Part shown: in pieces, positions 42,611 to 53,777 of the stretch
How the letters are laid out: the number at the start of each line of letters is the position of its first letter
Position numbering within the stretch: the stretch's first letter is position 1
NCBI RefSeq assembly: GCF_001999465.1
Contig: NZ_MQMF01000002.1
Location: 1,054,001 to 1,118,000 of the forward strand
Origin: Fictibacillus arsenicus
GTDB taxonomy: Bacteria; Bacillota; Bacilli; Bacillales; Fictibacillaceae
Length of the DNA: 64,000 bases
Direction of reading: 5' to 3'
Translations under genes and position numbers: made by a program
Notes under the pieces: model-generated
Databases searched by the model: none
Told to the model about the DNA's origin: nothing
Seen by the model: the letters and a program-made list of their open reading frames with translations, nothing else

Positions 42611-44299
42611 TTAGTTCAAGGACGACGCACCTGCACTTACGTCTAAATCATACGCTCCGCTTCCTCGGCTTGAAGAAACTTTCACTTGATAGACACCAGT
42701 TTGTGCCGGCTTAAAGAATGCATGATCTTGTCTTTCGTTTTGCGATGAACTTACAACCGTTTTTCCGCTAGGATCGATTAGTGAAACAGAGTAATTATGT
42801 GATGCCGGGAAAATAAACCAGCCCGGGCTATAGTTTTCTGTAACCACTGTCATTGAAATCGGATACGCAGTAGATGTTACATTCAGTGAAAATGTCTGTG
42901 ATCCGCCGGAATTTAAAGTACCGCGTTTATAAAAATGATCCGGCACTGCGGGTCCAGAGCCCGTCAGTCCACCAGCTGTTTTAACTGCAGCATGTCCGTC
43001 TAAACGGCCAGATCCATATTCATTGTCCTTGCCTGCTTTTCCGAAATCAATCGCTGTTGAATAAAGCGCATTCTTAATTTCGGGTTCAGTGATCGACGGG
43101 TTCGCATCATGCATAAGTGCAATTGTTCCCGCTGTAAATGGGGTAGCCATACTCGTACCGCTGTATGTTACATATTGATTTCCTGAATTAGCTTTTGCTG
43201 CTGTGATGTTATAGCCTGGTGCAAAAATATCTGGTTTCACTCTGCCGTCAGCTGTTGGTCCGCGAGATGAGAAGTACGTGATATTAAATCCGCCTTCGTA
43301 AAGATCAGCACCCGCGCCAACTGTGATTGCTTTATCAGCAGCTCCCGGGGATCCGATCGTTGAAGCGGACGGCCCAGAGTTCCCCGCTGCCACGGCAACA
43401 GCAAGTCCGGCTGCTGATGCATTATTAACTGCAACAGAAGTAGCATCTTGTCCGTTTGAGCTTCCAGATGTTCCAAGACTCAATGAAAGAACTTCGATCC
43501 CGTACGTATCTTTATTTTGCACGGCCCAGTCGATCCCCGCTGTAACCGTACTCATACTTCCTGAGCCCTGACTGTCCAATACTTTTACACCAACTAAAGC
43601 AGCACCTGGTGCAACACCTTTATGCGCAGGATTTGAATCTCCCTCACCCGCAACAATACTGGCACAATGCGTTCCATGCCCTTGGTCATCATAAGGAGTA
43701 GTACGGTTGTTCACAAGGTCTTTCCACCCGATCACTTTTCCGCCATCCAGATCAACGTGTGCAGCATCAATCCCTGTATCAATAACCGCTACCACACTAT
43801 CGGCTTTTGAATAGGAGCGTTCATTCCCATCTTGATCACCAGTCACTCCATAATCAGCCCGTGCTTTTGCCGTACCAAACCAGCTGTTTGCTGTCTCCAA
43901 GTTCATGTGGATTGGTGCATCATATTCTACTGATTTTATAAAAGGAAGATGCTCCAGCAGCATAATCTGCTTCTTTGTCATCGTTGCCGCCATTCCATTG
44001 ATGACTTTGTACTCGAAGGACTTTTTGAACACGCCAACTTTTGAAGCGAGTTTCTCAAAGGCTTGTCCGCCGGCGAATTCCTCGTTGAATTGAATAATTA
44101 CTGGAACTTTCTCTTCATTTGAAAGCTGCTGAAGTTTACTTTCCAGATTATCGAAAAGTTTGTTTTTATTTAAGTTTACAAGTGCCTCCGTCATCTTCTG
44201 GTCCGTTACCTGCTTCGGACTTTCCGCCATTACCGAAAACGGTGTCAGCATGATCGATGTTGCTAAAAGTGTTGTTGCTACAAATTTCTTTTTATTCAC
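42611..44299 (-). CDS. Secreted subtilisin-like serine protease (S8)
   Basis: 562 residues from the GTG at 44299, set by GGAGG 9 bases upstream. A signal peptide (about 1-25, ending SVMA) is followed by an I9-type propeptide with VIIQFNEEF. The catalytic domain shows the full triad: Asp in VAVIDTGID, His in GHGTHCASI and Ser in SGTSMATP, with the oxyanion Asn in AAGNSGPSA. A C-terminal beta-sandwich of about 115 residues (KRGTLNSGGSQTF...) resembles pre-peptidase C-terminal or P-type domains. It is an exported general protease for nutrition or late growth. Complete. Confidence 0.94.
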   Translation of the reverse strand: MNKKKFVATTLLATSIMLTPFSVMAESPKQVTDQKMTEALVNLNKNKLFDNLESKLQQLSNEEKVPVIIQFNEEFAGGQAFEKLASKVGVFKKSFEYKVINGMAATMTKKQIMLLEHLPFIKSVEYDAPIHMNLETANSWFGTAKARADYGVTGDQDGNERSYSKADSVVAVIDTGIDAAHVDLDGGKVIGWKDLVNNRTTPYDDQGHGTHCASIVAGEGDSNPAHKGVAPGAALVGVKVLDSQGSGSMSTVTAGIDWAVQNKDTYGIEVLSLSLGTSGSSNGQDATSVAVNNASAAGLAVAVAAGNSGPSASTIGSPGAADKAITVGAGADLYEGGFNITYFSSRGPTADGRVKPDIFAPGYNITAAKANSGNQYVTYSGTSMATPFTAGTIALMHDANPSITEPEIKNALYSTAIDFGKAGKDNEYGSGRLDGHAAVKTAGGLTGSGPAVPDHFYKRGTLNSGGSQTFSLNVTSTAYPISMTVVTENYSPGWFIFPASHNYSVSLIDPSGKTVVSSSQNERQDHAFFKPAQTGVYQVKVSSSRGSGAYDLDVSAGASSLN

Positions 44300-44605
44300 C
44301 CTAAATAACCTCCTGCTTAATATGTAGTCTGAAAATTGTGTCATTTCTTGGTGATTACTTCCATATTAAACAGAATTCGGATGAATGAGGATAAGGTAAA
44401 TGATTTATTTTCCTAGCCCTACTATTGAGCTAGTTTTAGTGGAGATTTATACAGAAAAAACCTTATTAGTAGGTTAGAATGAATTAAAAAGGTATAAATC
44501 CTACTATAAAGGTACTAGTACTTCGTATCTTTTAGAAGGAAACATCTTGTTAGTAGAATTTAACTAGATTTTATCGCAGTGTTTGGGCATCGACTGAAAA
44601 AAGAA

Positions 44606-44631
44606 AAAGCCTGTCGCACCGGACAGGCTTT
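44606..44631 (-). terminator. Terminator of the hut operon
   Basis: AAAGCCTGTC/GGACAGGCTTT stem with an A-rich plus-strand flank (T-run on minus), just past the XRE stop. Nothing else was recognised in the 343-bp gap 44300-44642. Confidence 0.88.
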
Positions 44632-44642
44632 CTTCTATCATA

Positions 44643-44900
44643 TCATCCATGTTTATAGTATTCTTGTTTTGCTTCTGCAAGTACACGCAACGGAAGTTTA
44701 TCCGCTAGCTTAAACGCCTCTTTTTCGTTTAGCTCTAGAGCAGTCACTAGTTTCTCGATCTTCTCTTCAGATGGGATCATTCTTCCTTTTTCGATATCTG
44801 CCATATACTGAGGCGTGATGCTCAATCTTCTTGCAAGTTCAGACTTGCTTAATCCCTTATGCTTCCTGGAGTTTTCAATGAATCTTCCAAACTCGCTCAT
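44643..44900 (-). CDS. XRE-family helix-turn-helix regulator at the end of the hut operon
   Basis: 85 residues. HTH_3 domain spans about 6-62: LSKSELARRLSITPQYMADIEKGRMIPSEEKIEKLV, with the typical Gln-Tyr recognition helix. The short C-terminal tail has no ligand domain. Its start codon lies one base after the hutG stop, and GAAGGAGG is inside hutG, so it is cotranscribed with hut. B. subtilis has a histidine permease (hutM) here instead. It may regulate a separate target set when histidine is present; that is an inference. Confidence 0.88.
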   Translation of the reverse strand: MSEFGRFIENSRKHKGLSKSELARRLSITPQYMADIEKGRMIPSEEKIEKLVTALELNEKEAFKLADKLPLRVLAEAKQEYYKHG

Positions 44901-44901
44901 T

Positions 44902-47116
<2,215 letters not shown>

Positions 47117-47142
47117 TCACACTCCTTTTTAGTTATAAACCT

Positions 47143-47290
47143 CATTCACGGTAAGTGTTCTTATAATTATTACACGTTCGCTCAGACTCATTGAGGTTTC
47201 GCTAAGAAAAGCTGAGGTACGCTCAAGATTTTCTCGCTGCGCTCAAACTGCCTATCGTTTCGCTCAAAACCTTACTTTTTCGATCAAAGT
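47143..47290. repeat. 20-21 bp phased array, CGCTCA word (copy a, hutU-hutI gap)
   Basis: CGCTCA or close variants at 47179, 47200, 47220, 47240, 47261 and 47281. The first 30 bases (ATTCACGGTAAGTGTTC then CACGTTCGCTCAG) match the array at 51493 closely; the two are paralogous over about 140 bp. Confidence 0.85.
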
Positions 47291-47397
47291 AACGAAAGCC
47301 GGGGACAATCTCGATTGTTCACCATACGCCGCAAGAGAAATCGAACACATGGGAGCGTAAATCAGCCAATTCTGCTAGCAACAACCCAAAAACAGCC

Positions 47398-49059
47398 TTA
47401 TTTGTTGATCATCGGCAGGTCAACGCTTTTTTCATCTGCGGTTTTAATCGCTAGATCATAACCAGCATCAGCATGTCTGACTATTCCCATTCCAGGATCG
47501 CTCGTTAATACTCGCTCTAATCGACGTGCTGCTTCTTCAGTCCCGTCTGCCACAACTACCATTCCTGCATGAAGTGAATAGCCCATTCCTACGCCTCCGC
47601 CATGGTGGACAGAAACCCAGCTTGCACCGTTAACAGCATTGATCATTGCGTTTAAAATCGGCCAGTCTGCAACTGCATCACTGCCGTCCATCATTCCCTC
47701 AGTCTCACGGTTCGGTGAAGCTACCGAACCGCAATCCAGATGGTCACGTCCGATCACGATCGGTGCTGACAACTCACCATTAGCCACCATTTCGTTAATG
47801 ATTTTTCCGAACTTCGCACGCTCTCCGTATCCTAGCCAGCAGATGCGGGAAGGAAGTCCTTGGAACTGTACTTTTTCCTGAGCCATCTTGATCCATTTGC
47901 AAAGGTGATCATTGTCACTGAATTCTCTTAAGATCACTTCATCTGTTTTTCTGATATCTTCCGGATCACCAGACAAAGCTACCCAGCGGAACGGCCCTTT
48001 TCCTTCACAGAAGAGCGGACGTATGAAGGCTGGAACGAAGCCAGGGAAATCAAATGCGTTCTTTACCCCTTCATCGAAAGCTACTTGTCTGATGTTATTA
48101 CCATAGTCAAAGACAACGGCACCTTTTTTCTGCATTTCCAGCATTGCCTGAACGTGAACAGCCATCGAGTGTTTTGACTTTTCGATATACTGCTCAGGGT
48201 TTCGTTTACGCAGTTCTCCGCCTTCTTCCATGGAAAGTCCTAGTGGCAAGTAACCATGCAAAGGATCATGTGCAGATGTCTGGTCTGTTACTAGATCAGG
48301 AATCTCACCCATCTCGATCATTTTCGGTAAAAGTTCCGCTGCGTTTCCTAACAGTCCTATCGATAACGGCTCACCTTTTGCCGCATATTCTTTTGCCATT
48401 GCTAAAGCTTCATCTAAGCTGTCTGTCTTTTTATCTAAATATCTTGTATCAAGACGGCGCTGGATTCTTGTTTCGTCAACATCGATCGCTATGACTACAC
48501 CGTCATTCATCGTTACAGCTAGAGGCTGAGCACCACCCATACCACCAAGTCCTGCTGTAAGTGTAATCGTTCCTTTTAGCGAACCATTAAAATGCTTGCG
48601 TGCTGCTTCTGCAAAAGTTTCGTATGTTCCTTGCAGAATTCCTTGCGTGCCGATATAGATCCAGCTTCCTGCTGTCATCTGGCCATACATCATAAGACCT
48701 TTTTTTTCAAGATCACGGAACGTCTCCCAATTTGCCCATGCCGGAACAAGGTTGGAGTTTGCAAGAAGTACACGAGGTGCATCTGTATGTGATTTAAAAA
48801 CAGCGACAGGCTTTCCGGACTGTACGAGAAGTGTTTCATCATTTTCAAGTCTTTCTAATGTTTCAACGATTTTATGATAAGAATCCCAGTTGCGCGCAGC
48901 CTTTCCGATTCCCCCATAAACGACTAGCTCATCCGGATTCTCTGCCACTTGTGCGTCCAGATTGTTCATAAGCATTCGGATAGCAGCTTCCTGCACCCAG
49001 CCTTTTGCAGATAATTTAGTTCCTCTTGCAGCTGAAATTGAATGTTTGACGTTTGACAT
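47398..49059 (-). CDS. hutU: Urocanate hydratase
   Basis: 553 residues, the usual size. The family core [13 protein letters not shown] binds the unusual tightly bound NAD+ cofactor. The active-site cysteine lies in [17 protein letters not shown]. It hydrates urocanate to imidazolonepropionate in the cytosol. GAGGAGG precedes the ATG at 49059, 15 bp after hutH. All motifs are intact. Confidence 0.96.
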   Translation of the reverse strand: MSNVKHSISAARGTKLSAKGWVQEAAIRMLMNNLDAQVAENPDELVVYGGIGKAARNWDSYHKIVETLERLENDETLLVQSGKPVAVFKSHTDAPRVLLANSNLVPAWANWETFRDLEKKGLMMYGQMTAGSWIYIGTQGILQGTYETFAEAARKHFNGSLKGTITLTAGLGGMGGAQPLAVTMNDGVVIAIDVDETRIQRRLDTRYLDKKTDSLDEALAMAKEYAAKGEPLSIGLLGNAAELLPKMIEMGEIPDLVTDQTSAHDPLHGYLPLGLSMEEGGELRKRNPEQYIEKSKHSMAVHVQAMLEMQKKGAVVFDYGNNIRQVAFDEGVKNAFDFPGFVPAFIRPLFCEGKGPFRWVALSGDPEDIRKTDEVILREFSDNDHLCKWIKMAQEKVQFQGLPSRICWLGYGERAKFGKIINEMVANGELSAPIVIGRDHLDCGSVASPNRETEGMMDGSDAVADWPILNAMINAVNGASWVSVHHGGGVGMGYSLHAGMVVVADGTEEAARRLERVLTSDPGMGIVRHADAGYDLAIKTADEKSVDLPMINK

Positions 49060-49074
49060 GTAAAAAGCCTCCTC

Positions 49075-50601
49075 TTAATGTGCTAGTTTTTGAGTTTTCG
49101 TTCCTATTAAAATGTCATTCCATGAGCCATCTAAGATCCAGGATGCTACTGCTTCCATATCACGGTGGAACATACGGTCACATTGAATCGTCGGACACAC
49201 TTTTCTGCCATGTTCATATACTTTTTTTGTTCTTGTAGCCAATTTTTCTGGGCCTCTAAAATCAGCAGCCTGCATCGCACAGATTAATTCAACAGCGAGC
49301 ACTCGTCTTGCATTTGCGATGATCTGAGCCGCATGTCTTGAAGCAATCGTACCCATGCTCACGTGATCTTCCTGATTGGCTGATGACGGAATGGAATCCA
49401 CACTCGCCGGATGAGCAAGCGTCTTGTTCTCAGATACGAGTGATGCCGCTGCATATTGCATAATCATGGCACCAGATTCAAGACCAGGATTTGGACTTAA
49501 AAACCCCGGCAGATCATTCAATTGAGGATTGACCATCCGTTCGATGCGGCGCTCAGAAATGTTCGCCCACTCTGCTGCGGCAAGCTTCAAGAAGTCCATC
49601 GCAAACGCGATCGGCTGACCATGAAAGTTTCCGCCGGAAATGATCTTGTTCCCATCATCAAAGATAAGCGGATTGTCAGTTGCTGCGTTCATCTCGATCT
49701 CGAGCTTTTCTTTTACATAGCCGAGCACTTGCCACGAAGCGCCATGAACTTGAGGAATACAGCGTAAAGAATAAGCATCCTGCACTCTGATTTCTCCCTG
49801 CTTGGTCGTGAGCTGGCTGCCCTCTAAGTAGTTTCGAAGTCTCTCTGCTACCTCTACTTGCTCTTTGTAGCCTCTCGCAATATGAACATCTTCATCAAAA
49901 GCATCCGTAATTCCTCTTAAACTCTCAGTCGTTAATGAAGCGATCGCATCGGCCATCAATCCGATTCTTTCAGCTTCTATATAGGCTGCTATCCCTTGAG
50001 CAGTCATCGCCTGTGTACCATTAATCAGTGCGAGTCCTTCCTTTGCTGTAAGAACTACTGGTCCGATTCCTGCTCTCTTAAGTGCATCTTGACCTGACAA
50101 GCGTTCTCCCTTGTAATAAGCCTCGCCTTCTCCTACTAAAACAAGAGCCAAATGAGACAGTGGAGCGAGATCCCCGCTTGCCCCTAATGAACCTTGCTGA
50201 GGAACTACAGGATGTACACCATGTGAAACGAGGTCAAGCAATCTTTCAATAACAACCGGACGTATTCCAGACAAACCTTTTAATAATGCATTAGCTCTTA
50301 AAATAAGCATCAGTCGGCTGATTGTCTCAGGAAACGGTTCGCCGATTCCGCATGCATGGCTTCGGATCAGATTGATCTGCAGGGTCTCTACATCGTCCCT
50401 TGAAATGAATACATCGCTAAACTTTCCAAACCCTGTGGTAATGCCGTATACTACCTTGCCTGAAGCCACAATCTCTTCTACAGCTTTACGGCTGTCAGCC
50501 ACCTTTTTCATACTTAAAGGACATGCTTCCACCGGTTCATTGTCGTGCAGAATCCGCTTTATCTCTTCCATCGAAAGCGTATTACCAGTTAAAGTAACCA
50601 T
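49075..50601 (-). CDS. hutH: Histidine ammonia-lyase
   Basis: 508 residues from the ATG at 50601, 6 bases after AGAGGG; this gives the same length as the B. subtilis enzyme, whereas the longer upstream frame runs into the repeat element. The MIO cofactor forms from Ala-Ser-Gly in [32 protein letters not shown] and the QEDHVSMG segment complete the active site. It deaminates L-histidine to urocanate, the first hut step. Expression should depend on HutP antitermination at the leader described at 50869-50929. Confidence 0.96.
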   Translation of the reverse strand: MVTLTGNTLSMEEIKRILHDNEPVEACPLSMKKVADSRKAVEEIVASGKVVYGITTGFGKFSDVFISRDDVETLQINLIRSHACGIGEPFPETISRLMLILRANALLKGLSGIRPVVIERLLDLVSHGVHPVVPQQGSLGASGDLAPLSHLALVLVGEGEAYYKGERLSGQDALKRAGIGPVVLTAKEGLALINGTQAMTAQGIAAYIEAERIGLMADAIASLTTESLRGITDAFDEDVHIARGYKEQVEVAERLRNYLEGSQLTTKQGEIRVQDAYSLRCIPQVHGASWQVLGYVKEKLEIEMNAATDNPLIFDDGNKIISGGNFHGQPIAFAMDFLKLAAAEWANISERRIERMVNPQLNDLPGFLSPNPGLESGAMIMQYAAASLVSENKTLAHPASVDSIPSSANQEDHVSMGTIASRHAAQIIANARRVLAVELICAMQAADFRGPEKLATRTKKVYEHGRKVCPTIQCDRMFHRDMEAVASWILDGSWNDILIGTKTQKLAH

Positions 50602-50677
50602 CTTCATCCCTCTTTTTCTTAGACTCATTTCCGAAAAATTGTTGCTATGGGATTCTCTCGGAGCACCCTTCATTGAG

Positions 50678-50807
50678 GTTGATTGGAGTGAAAGATGCGA
50701 GACTCCTGGGGGATCAGTGTGACAGGTGAGACACCTATGGACGCAAAGCGTCGAGGTGGCTCACCGCACGCCCCCCCGGAAAGCGAGCATCTGAAACGGA
50801 AATCAAC
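50678..50807 (+). repeat. GTTGATT element, short form, in the hutP-hutH leader
   Basis: 130 bp. Central hairpin GGTGAGACACCTAT, inner stem GGACGC-AAA-GCGTCG, AGGTGGCTCACC. It lies between the HutP-controlled terminator and the hutH start, opposite to the direction of the hut mRNA, and so is transcribed as its complement in the operon. Confidence 0.85.
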
Positions 50808-50868
50808 AACTTTCAAACAGCAACAAAGTTTACGCAAACAGCTTTTTAAATGTAGTCCCTGCTCATAC

Positions 50869-50909
50869 AAAAAAGAGCGCACCCGAAAGAAAACTTCTTT
50901 CAAATACGC
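50869..50909 (-). terminator. HutP-regulated intrinsic terminator
   Basis: 15-bp stem (four G-U pairs) GCGTATTTGAAAGAA/TTCTTTCGGGTGCGC with loop GTT, followed by TC and six T. It lies between hutP and hutH, the position of the B. subtilis hut attenuator. Confidence 0.82.
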
Positions 50910-50912
50910 CCC

Positions 50913-50929
50913 CTCATCACTAATCACTA
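50913..50929 (-). promoter_or_regulatory. HutP RNA-binding site (NAG triplets)
   Basis: TAG-TGAT-TAG-TGAT-GAG on the minus strand, three NAG triplets separated by four bases each, as in B. subtilis site I. It lies 3 bases before the terminator's 5' arm and 10 bases after the hutP stop. Confidence 0.8.
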
Positions 50930-50939
50930 TAGGCAGTGT

Positions 50940-51374
50940 TTAAATATGATTGATCCCCAGTCCGATTGCTTCATGCTCCAGCCCTTTTACTGGTGCACCG
51001 ATCGTTCCATATAGCGCGACTGCAATCCAGTCGCCTTCTTCTTTTTTCTCATAAGGGTTTCCGCGGACAACAATGAAACGCAGTCCTACTGTACGAAGAA
51101 CCGTTCCGAGCTGAACCTGGCCCCTTGTCACACCATGAAAGGCTTCCATGATGGCATGATAAAGAGAATGAGTTTCCCTATAAATTCCGCTCTGAATGAC
51201 TTTTTCATTTTTGGCCGCTGTCTCGATTGCTGCTACTACTTTTTGAGAGTCCATAGAACCGGCTTTGCCTACGCAATACTTCCAGCCCTGCTTTTCAATC
51301 TCTGAGAGATAGCTTTCATCCAGCACACCTAAAATGGCCATTTTTCCGATAAGTTTTTCATTAGATAATGCCAT
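50940..51374 (-). CDS. hutP: Histidine-dependent antiterminator HutP
   Basis: 144 residues from the ATG at 51374; a GTG four codons earlier would give 148. Conserved family blocks [15 protein letters not shown], [20 protein letters not shown] (with the Mg2+/histidine-binding His residues), [17 protein letters not shown] and [22 protein letters not shown] are all present. With L-histidine and Mg2+ the hexamer binds NAG-rich RNA and prevents terminator formation ahead of the enzyme genes. It is the first gene after the promoter, and the target site lies just past its stop. Confidence 0.96.
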   Translation of the reverse strand: MALSNEKLIGKMAILGVLDESYLSEIEKQGWKYCVGKAGSMDSQKVVAAIETAAKNEKVIQSGIYRETHSLYHAIMEAFHGVTRGQVQLGTVLRTVGLRFIVVRGNPYEKKEEGDWIAVALYGTIGAPVKGLEHEAIGLGINHI

Positions 51375-51416
51375 ATATTTATACACTCTTTCTGCTCGCG
51401 ACTATTAACTACCTCT

Positions 51417-51445
51417 AGTGTATGCGTTTACATTTTGTCCGTCAA
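51417..51445 (-). promoter_or_regulatory. hut promoter with overlapping CcpA cre site
   Basis: On the minus strand TTGACG (51440-51445), 17 bp, TACACT (51417-51422). TGTAAACGCATACA (51419-51432) matches the cre consensus TGWAANCGNTNWCA at all but one fixed position and covers the spacer and -10, so glucose repression through CcpA is expected. Confidence 0.82.
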
Positions 51446-51492
51446 TTCCCTTTCAACAACTTATCACAGCAGTACAATAAAGAAAAAGACTC

Positions 51493-51637
51493 CATTCACG
51501 GTACGTGTTCTTATATTTAATACACGTTCGCTCAGTATTCTTGAGTATCGCTCAAAAACGCCGAGTTACGCTCAAGATTTTCTCGATGCGCTCAAACTGC
51601 TCAGTTTCGCTCAAAATCCCTTTTTTCCGCTCAAAGT
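51493..51637. repeat. 20-bp phased array, CGCTCA word (copy b, upstream of hutP)
   Basis: CGCTCA at 51529, 51549, 51569, 51589, 51608 and 51628. Paralogous with 47143-47290. It starts about 50 bp upstream of the hut -35 and lies between divergent genes in a 398-bp gap. Confidence 0.88.
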
Positions 51638-51772
51638 CCCTCTTTCGGCATCTTAAAGCTAGAGAAGAATCAACCGCATCTTATTACAACAAAAGTTCTT
51701 ATCACGACGTATAATCTAGCAATCTAGCGGCAAGACTGTTTGTAAGAAAACAAACGGAATGAGGGCTGCGAA

Positions 51773-52231
51773 ATGTTAGACGTACAAAAAGAAATTACAC
51801 TTGCTTCAATGTTAAGAACTCCGCATTTTGAAGAAGATGTTAATGATTTTTTTATTGCTTATGACAAAGAACATAACCCTTTATTGCTATTGCCGACAAC
51901 AAAGGGCTTTCTCCCGGAAAGACAGCTTTACAGCATCGCTTTTATTAAAAAAGAAAACAATTCTTATCAATATACGCTCTCAGATAAAATCATGCCTTTT
52001 TCCATTGATGAATCCACATTAATTCATGATCAGCTAGGCTTCTTTTTCGGTCCTGAAAACAATATGCTTACCAGCTTCTTTAAAGGTGATACGTATGGTG
52101 CGTATGTAGTATGGACAAAACATATGGTTAAACAGCTGATCAATGAAACACTTCAGGATTGGCATAATACATCGGACAGCCAGCAGCGAGAAAAACATAA
52201 GGACAGGCTGACACTTCTCTTGCAAGCTTAA
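51773..52231 (+). CDS. Hypothetical cytoplasmic protein
   Basis: 152 residues, charged and mixed alpha/beta, with no signal peptide, membrane segment or cysteine. It has several aromatic clusters (FFIAYDKEHNPLLLL, DQLGFFFGPEN, YVVWTKHMVKQL). I recognise no family. A GAGGG site precedes the ATG. It is divergent from hutP and convergent with the GerAB gene. Confidence 0.6.
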   Translation: MLDVQKEITLASMLRTPHFEEDVNDFFIAYDKEHNPLLLLPTTKGFLPERQLYSIAFIKKENNSYQYTLSDKIMPFSIDESTLIHDQLGFFFGPENNMLTSFFKGDTYGAYVVWTKHMVKQLINETLQDWHNTSDSQQREKHKDRLTLLLQA

Positions 52232-52239
52232 TAAAATTA

Positions 52240-53358
52240 TCAAGTGGACGATGACTTTTGACCGTTATTCGTCCTTTTATTTTTGATCTTTTTCTTAATA
52301 AAGGTCATTAAAAAAAGTAAAGGTATATAGCTGATTGCAAGGTAGAATCCAATGATGTTCGTATAATTATTGAGCATATTTATTTTGAAACGGGTATCTA
52401 AGAAGATACAAGCTAAAAGGACTATACATAATAAAACGATTAGTGTAACGTGCTGCCTGATGTTTATCATCAATTTCACAACACGGCTCGAACACCAGAT
52501 GGCAAGGGCAATATTTGGCAAGATGACGAGACACCAAATGGAAACGAAAACGAAATCAAAACGTTCTACGAAGGATACTTGTACGATTTTAACCATTGAG
52601 AGTGTTGCCCATATATTTCGAGCAAGCTGCTCCTGACTGAAAAAGGCAAATGAAAACAATGTTACTAAAAGATACATCATAAAGGTAAAGATATTCGCGT
52701 GGTGTGCAAACTTTTGTGATTTTTTCGCATTCTTTATAAATGGATAGAAAATCAGCAATGTTTCAAACCCAAGGTAACTCAGCATCATATTTTTTGAAGC
52801 CGTAAAGTAATCATTCAGCCTCTCATCAAACACTGGCAGTAAATTAGAAAAGTGGGTATATTCAAGCGGATAAATTAAAAGGAATATAAGTCCCAAAGGA
52901 ATAACCACACCTAAAAAACAAATACCAGCAACTGTACGAAATCCTGCAGAAACCACATAATAAGTTAATAGAAGGAATACAACAGCTATTGTCCACGTTT
53001 TTAGTGTTGGAAACATCCATACTTGTACAACCTCAATATATGTTCTTAAAACCGTTAGCGACCATAGAAGAAAATACAAAGCTAGAGCTAAATTGAAGAT
53101 GTTCCCCAGCATTCCGCCAAATAATGTTTTGTGTATCGTGACGATATCTCCCCCGCCATTATCCAGCACGTAATAGATCATCCAGATTAGAATATGAACA
53201 AAAACAGCAGCAATAATAACGGAGATCCAAGAATCATAACCTGCATATTTTGCAATGACCCGCTGATACCCTAATACTCCGACCCCTATTTGTTCTGAAT
53301 GCACGAGAAAGAAGACAAGAAAGGGAGAAACAAGAAATATTTCTTTAATTTTTTGCAT
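52240..53358 (-). CDS. GerAB/ArcD/ProY-family spore germination permease-like protein
   Basis: 372 residues with about ten membrane helices and a basic C-terminal tail. It begins SPFLVFFLVHSEQIGVGVLGYQR, the pattern of GerAB-type subunits of germinant receptors (APC superfamily). In receptors this subunit senses the germinant together with GerAA and the lipoprotein GerAC. Neither partner gene is nearby, so it is an orphan B-subunit like B. subtilis YndE without its cluster. AAAGGGTGAGG gives the start. Confidence 0.88.
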   Translation of the reverse strand: MQKIKEIFLVSPFLVFFLVHSEQIGVGVLGYQRVIAKYAGYDSWISVIIAAVFVHILIWMIYYVLDNGGGDIVTIHKTLFGGMLGNIFNLALALYFLLWSLTVLRTYIEVVQVWMFPTLKTWTIAVVFLLLTYYVVSAGFRTVAGICFLGVVIPLGLIFLLIYPLEYTHFSNLLPVFDERLNDYFTASKNMMLSYLGFETLLIFYPFIKNAKKSQKFAHHANIFTFMMYLLVTLFSFAFFSQEQLARNIWATLSMVKIVQVSFVERFDFVFVSIWCLVILPNIALAIWCSSRVVKLMINIRQHVTLIVLLCIVLLACIFLDTRFKINMLNNYTNIIGFYLAISYIPLLFLMTFIKKKIKNKRTNNGQKSSST

Positions 53359-53535
53359 ATCGTCCTCACCCTTTCAATGACACTATTAAATCTCGTTTTA
53401 GCATTCCCAACAGAACGCCACTTATCCCATTTTTAGCCAAAAAAGATTATGGATTAGATGGTCTGGCGTGAACAGGTTGGGTCAATTTGATGTTTAGGTG
53501 GACTGTGTTTGTCGAAATTTCGATAAATAATTTTA

Positions 53536-53611
53536 TGTGTGGAATTATTATCTCTATCTGTGGAATTAATTCGATTTACCGTGGAATTAATGCTAATTAC
53601 CCTGTAATAAT
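53536..53611. repeat. 21-bp phased array, GTGGAATTAAT word
   Basis: GTGGAATTA at 53539, 53560 and 53581 exactly 21 bp apart, with a degenerate fourth (TGTAATAAT) near 53603. It lies about 180 bp upstream of the GerAB start in a 419-bp gap. Confidence 0.78.
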
Positions 53612-53732
53612 CCCCCTAACATCCATATCGTGTCTATTTATTTAGTCTATTATTGAGTTTGTCTTTTTCACATGGACAAATTCTATGTAACGATTATCCT
53701 CCTGATTTTTATACTTTCATAACCATAAAAAA

Positions 53733-53771
53733 ACCAGCTCAAAAAGGTATTTTACCTTTCCGAGCCGGCTT
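53733..53771 (-). terminator. Terminator of ktrAB
   Basis: Long imperfect stem GCCGGCTCGGAAAGG/CCTTTTTGAGCTGGT followed on the minus strand by TTTTTTT, next to the ktrB stop. Confidence 0.85.
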
Positions 53772-53777
53772 TATTTG

